Of a DNA stretch of 53,608 nt, positions 52,101-53,608 are shown piece by piece. The DNA comes from Lachnospiraceae bacterium (GTDB lineage: Bacteria > Bacillota > Clostridia > Lachnospirales > Lachnospiraceae), in the NCBI GenBank assembly GCA_022799175.1, contig JAAWNY010000016.1:1-53608 (forward strand). Direction: 5' to 3'. Made by a program: the position numbers and the translations under genes. Under the pieces are notes generated by a model. That model ran no database searches and was not told the origin of the DNA. It saw only the letters and a list, made by a program, of their open reading frames with translations. Within the stretch, counting starts at the first letter, position 1. Every line of letters starts with the position of its first letter.

Positions 52101-53608
52101 CTGTTGTCTGTGGAGAGGCAGGCGTGTTTGACGGTCTGAGTGGGGCAGTTAAGATATTCCGCAGCGAATGGAGCGGATGGGACACCAGCTTCTCGAAATA
52201 TAATGAGAAATTCAAGCCGGGTAAGGAGACGAAGGTAACATTGACCTTTGATAAAGAGGTTAAGGCATATGTGGATTATCATCGACCAGAGTGGACCAGG
52301 GTAGAGGGGGAGAATATAGGAAAGACCTTCACGACTACGATTATACCTGGAGATGACAATCTGGGTATTGGCATTGCCGATATAAATGGAAACGGCATTG
52401 TAAAACTGATGAGTCTGAGGGTGGAACAGGATGCGGGAATGGTGACAATGTTTACCGCAAAGGATCAAAAGTATATTACCACCTTCAGCGCTTATAATGA
52501 GAAATTTGTAAAAGATTATCCAGTTACCTTAAAGTTGACTTTCGATCAGGAAGTGGAAGCAGGAGTTAGTTACCATAAAACGGGAACGATGGAAGAAATT
52601 GTCGATTTTGGCAGCACCACAGATAAGATCCTGACAAAGGCATTTACGCCAGGGGACGATGAACTGAGAATATGGCTCAAGGATATGAATGGTAATTCCC
52701 ATATTAAGCTGATTGATATTGAGGTAATACAAACAAATGTTTCGGCAATTCATACGTTTTATCATACTTGGGGTCAGGAAGAGGATACTTACAGCGGGAA
52801 GATCTCGGATCTCTGTAAATTTGAGCAAGGAGACAAGGTAAGGATCACGGCTATCTTTGATAAATCTTCCTCAGTAAAGATGATGGTTACCGGCAGTGAC
52901 ATGATGTTGGAAGGAACCAGGGTAAGTTTCACGGCTACGCCAGGAACCGATTGGTTTGGCATTCAGGCCGGAGATGACAGCAAATTGCCTCTGGGATTGT
53001 TGGCCGTCACGGCAGAGGTGGTGGAAAAGGCTCCGCCAGTGGAAGGAATCCATAGATTTATGGCAGCCTGGAGCGGACTGGAGACAACGTTCAGTGAGTA
53101 TAAGAGTGACTTTGAGGCAGGAAAAGAGACAACGGTAACTTTGACCTTTGATCAGGAAGTAAAAGCACAGATCGGATATAACGGCGCAAATGGCTATATC
53201 AATGCGGAAGGGACAAAAGTTAGTCGGACACTGACCAAAACGCTTACCCCGGCGAATGATTATATGAATATTCAGATTATGGATATGAATGGGCATAAGG
53301 CCGTGACACTGATAACCGTAACGGTAGAACAGAAGGAAGGCGAGGAGCCCGTTGAGAGTCTGCATGAGTTCACAGAGGCGTGGTCCGGATTTGAGCCAAA
53401 ATTGAGCGACTATAATGCTGCTTTTGAGGCAGGAAAAGAGACGACAGTAACGTTGACCTTTGACAAGGAGGCAAATGCCCAGATGGCCTTCAAAACAGAA
53501 ACTTCTGGCTGGGATGCTCATACGGGAAAAGGAAAAGAAGTGACGGCAACCGTAGTGCCAAAGGAGGATTATATCAATATCCAGATCACGGATATGGCGG
53601 GAGAGAGC
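49181..53608 (+). CDS. Giant secreted protein with tandem beta-sandwich-like repeats (3'-partial)
   Basis: An open frame of 1476 codons that continues past the window end. AGGAGGAGGGAAGG precedes the ATG. A signal peptide (residues about 14-36, RTLSMALCLALAVTSGGVCIA) leads to a Glu/Thr-rich linker and eight copies of a repeat of about 90-100 residues, starting near residues 101, 205, 730, 989, 1088, 1190, 1290 and 1394. Their pattern is W-x-G-[FYW], (D/N)Y, (P/A)G.E, F(D/N)K and DYxNIQIxDM. Two related domains of a second type lie at about 323-440 and 444-561 (WGILGWGATVNGEW; WTVLSWGASVDGEW). Two unrecognised domains lie at about 603-721 and 828-975. I do not recognise the repeat family. The position after the mannanase suggests surface glycan binding. 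Confidence 0.8.
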   Translation, partial: MKHIAGLWENMLAKRTLSMALCLALAVTSGGVCIASTNNLVQETRIAGENGNEGQPESTAETIAQEETKTSAEVSSGTVTMEGEILEEDMKAEEPEDTRCLHEFTATWVGYECKLTDYVDGYEPGDEVRISASFNKPVTSQIGLYIDGVWNSFRGEGKKRNITLVPDSDYLNLQISDLKGQTSVNLTEISVEIIRKGEADTGNYLHKFTGLWQGFETKFSDYNPDYQPGDKIRVTVNYSKYVASQLGMNIGGEWSTLTGEGKELVKEMTPDNDYLNIQITDMWANYKIGILSISVDILQKGPGVSGYGGKGGRLAPTQYKEPGDYLLFSGDANGKYETNDGWILDCADTDWLTLTYSCAPEHENWGILGWGATVNGEWVDGPGYSADSSDSTKEITQNFSLKYLRRMMKITPESDVSYLNLGSYSDGRIEELTLHVGSEIPREDSLFKDGAPNQPWICTDIERILDAPDDMYLCVQYKCAVSDYEGWTVLSWGASVDGEWRNGKSYKVSSREATRNHVFSIRMDAFRNMLHLSWDAKVDSIQLATYNDAQILDIWFSKDKVEDPGDSKKDRGAREGGYSSSNKKTYDDVAKEEGFDYPQNDLTLGPWEWGDIENGEEICQKLKTGSYLIVEYETEDDVEPSLQFIMVDGKQQGVTPTYLTEKREEESERVRENKTKQAIFSYQDIQNFLPDYLIPEEIAYIQISSGDGSMVIKTIRVVTNNTKLEEEPIAVLTSSWSGFSTQLSKWHSDYEVGDTVTVTAAFDKKLPGAIAFNLGGAWNCGSYIDSKIISRTELPDDDYVGIQLGQLPEMSRFAKIMNITVDIAGKPNFNDYVIVTGNRNAGILASTKKEAATAVLSNEEINQGVKVNFVIENGTLSENEAEQIRALFGEQTEDIQIAKVSDITIYKVKEGKQTKVTDTDEPISFKVPVPDEWKNKGYDFSVVREHEGEFTYLEDLDGNPDTVTFASSQFSKFAVVCGEAGVFDGLSGAVKIFRSEWSGWDTSFSKYNEKFKPGKETKVTLTFDKEVKAYVDYHRPEWTRVEGENIGKTFTTTIIPGDDNLGIGIADINGNGIVKLMSLRVEQDAGMVTMFTAKDQKYITTFSAYNEKFVKDYPVTLKLTFDQEVEAGVSYHKTGTMEEIVDFGSTTDKILTKAFTPGDDELRIWLKDMNGNSHIKLIDIEVIQTNVSAIHTFYHTWGQEEDTYSGKISDLCKFEQGDKVRITAIFDKSSSVKMMVTGSDMMLEGTRVSFTATPGTDWFGIQAGDDSKLPLGLLAVTAEVVEKAPPVEGIHRFMAAWSGLETTFSEYKSDFEAGKETTVTLTFDQEVKAQIGYNGANGYINAEGTKVSRTLTKTLTPANDYMNIQIMDMNGHKAVTLITVTVEQKEGEEPVESLHEFTEAWSGFEPKLSDYNAAFEAGKETTVTLTFDKEANAQMAFKTETSGWDAHTGKGKEVTATVVPKEDYINIQITDMAGES

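Noticed and set aside
46122-53608. Dockerin or cohesin domains in the mannanase and the giant protein
   Set aside because: No duplicated calcium-binding dockerin motif or cohesin pattern is visible in the translated parts.

Overview
The window looks like chromosome of a spore-forming monoderm Clostridia, most likely a Lachnospiraceae (inference). The reasons are a SpoIIR homologue and a CotS-type spore-coat kinase homologue, a type III glutamine synthetase, a DUF1934 protein, strong AGGAGG ribosome-binding sites, TTGACA-17-TATAAT promoters and mid-range GC. There are no rRNA or tRNA genes, CRISPR arrays, prophage genes or transposases. Layout: 1-2.1 kb, a terminator abutting a 5'-truncated ABC exporter; 2.3-3.2 kb, an EamA transporter on the minus strand; 3.3-11.2 kb, a TetR-controlled tripartite efflux operon (membrane-fusion protein, RND pump, two tandem TolC-like proteins); 11.2-15.2 kb, spoIIR, ddl, murI, a DUF1934 gene and a small membrane protein; 15.3-23.2 kb, rpoB-rpoC; 23.2-30.4 kb, an accessory island; 30.5-41 kb, a FeoB-associated Cys-rich peptide, a ChW/polysaccharide deacetylase, a CotS-like kinase, phosphoglucomutase, thioesterase, threonine synthase, class II aldolase and glutamine synthetase III; 41.4 kb to the end, a beta-mannan locus (LacI regulator, sugar ABC transporter, membrane-anchored GH26 enzyme and a very large repeat protein that runs off the window). 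The most interesting region is the island at 23.2-30.4 kb. It has a DASS-type anion transporter, an arylsulfotransferase-fold protein without a visible signal peptide, a transcription factor made of a PEP-hydrolase-family TIM barrel fused to an AraC DNA-binding domain, and a two-gene operon encoding a Tm-1-like/UPF0261 protein and a free-standing TIM barrel homologous to the regulator's sensor domain. Both operons have the same promoter architecture: three direct repeats at offsets 0, +43 and +64, the last abutting an identical TTTACT-17-TAGAAT promoter. This indicates one regulon run by the barrel-AraC protein, with substrate unknown. Two families of palindromic repeats also stand out. Family 1 (three copies, about 270-310 bp) forms huge hairpins whose arms differ between copies but stay complementary within each copy; one copy lies between the tetR promoter/operators and the tetR gene. 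Family 2 (four copies) sits just after stop codons and acts like terminators, but carries a conserved roughly 35-base core. The mannan locus has LacI-type palindromes at both the lacI promoter and the ABC operon, consistent with autoregulated, substrate-induced expression.
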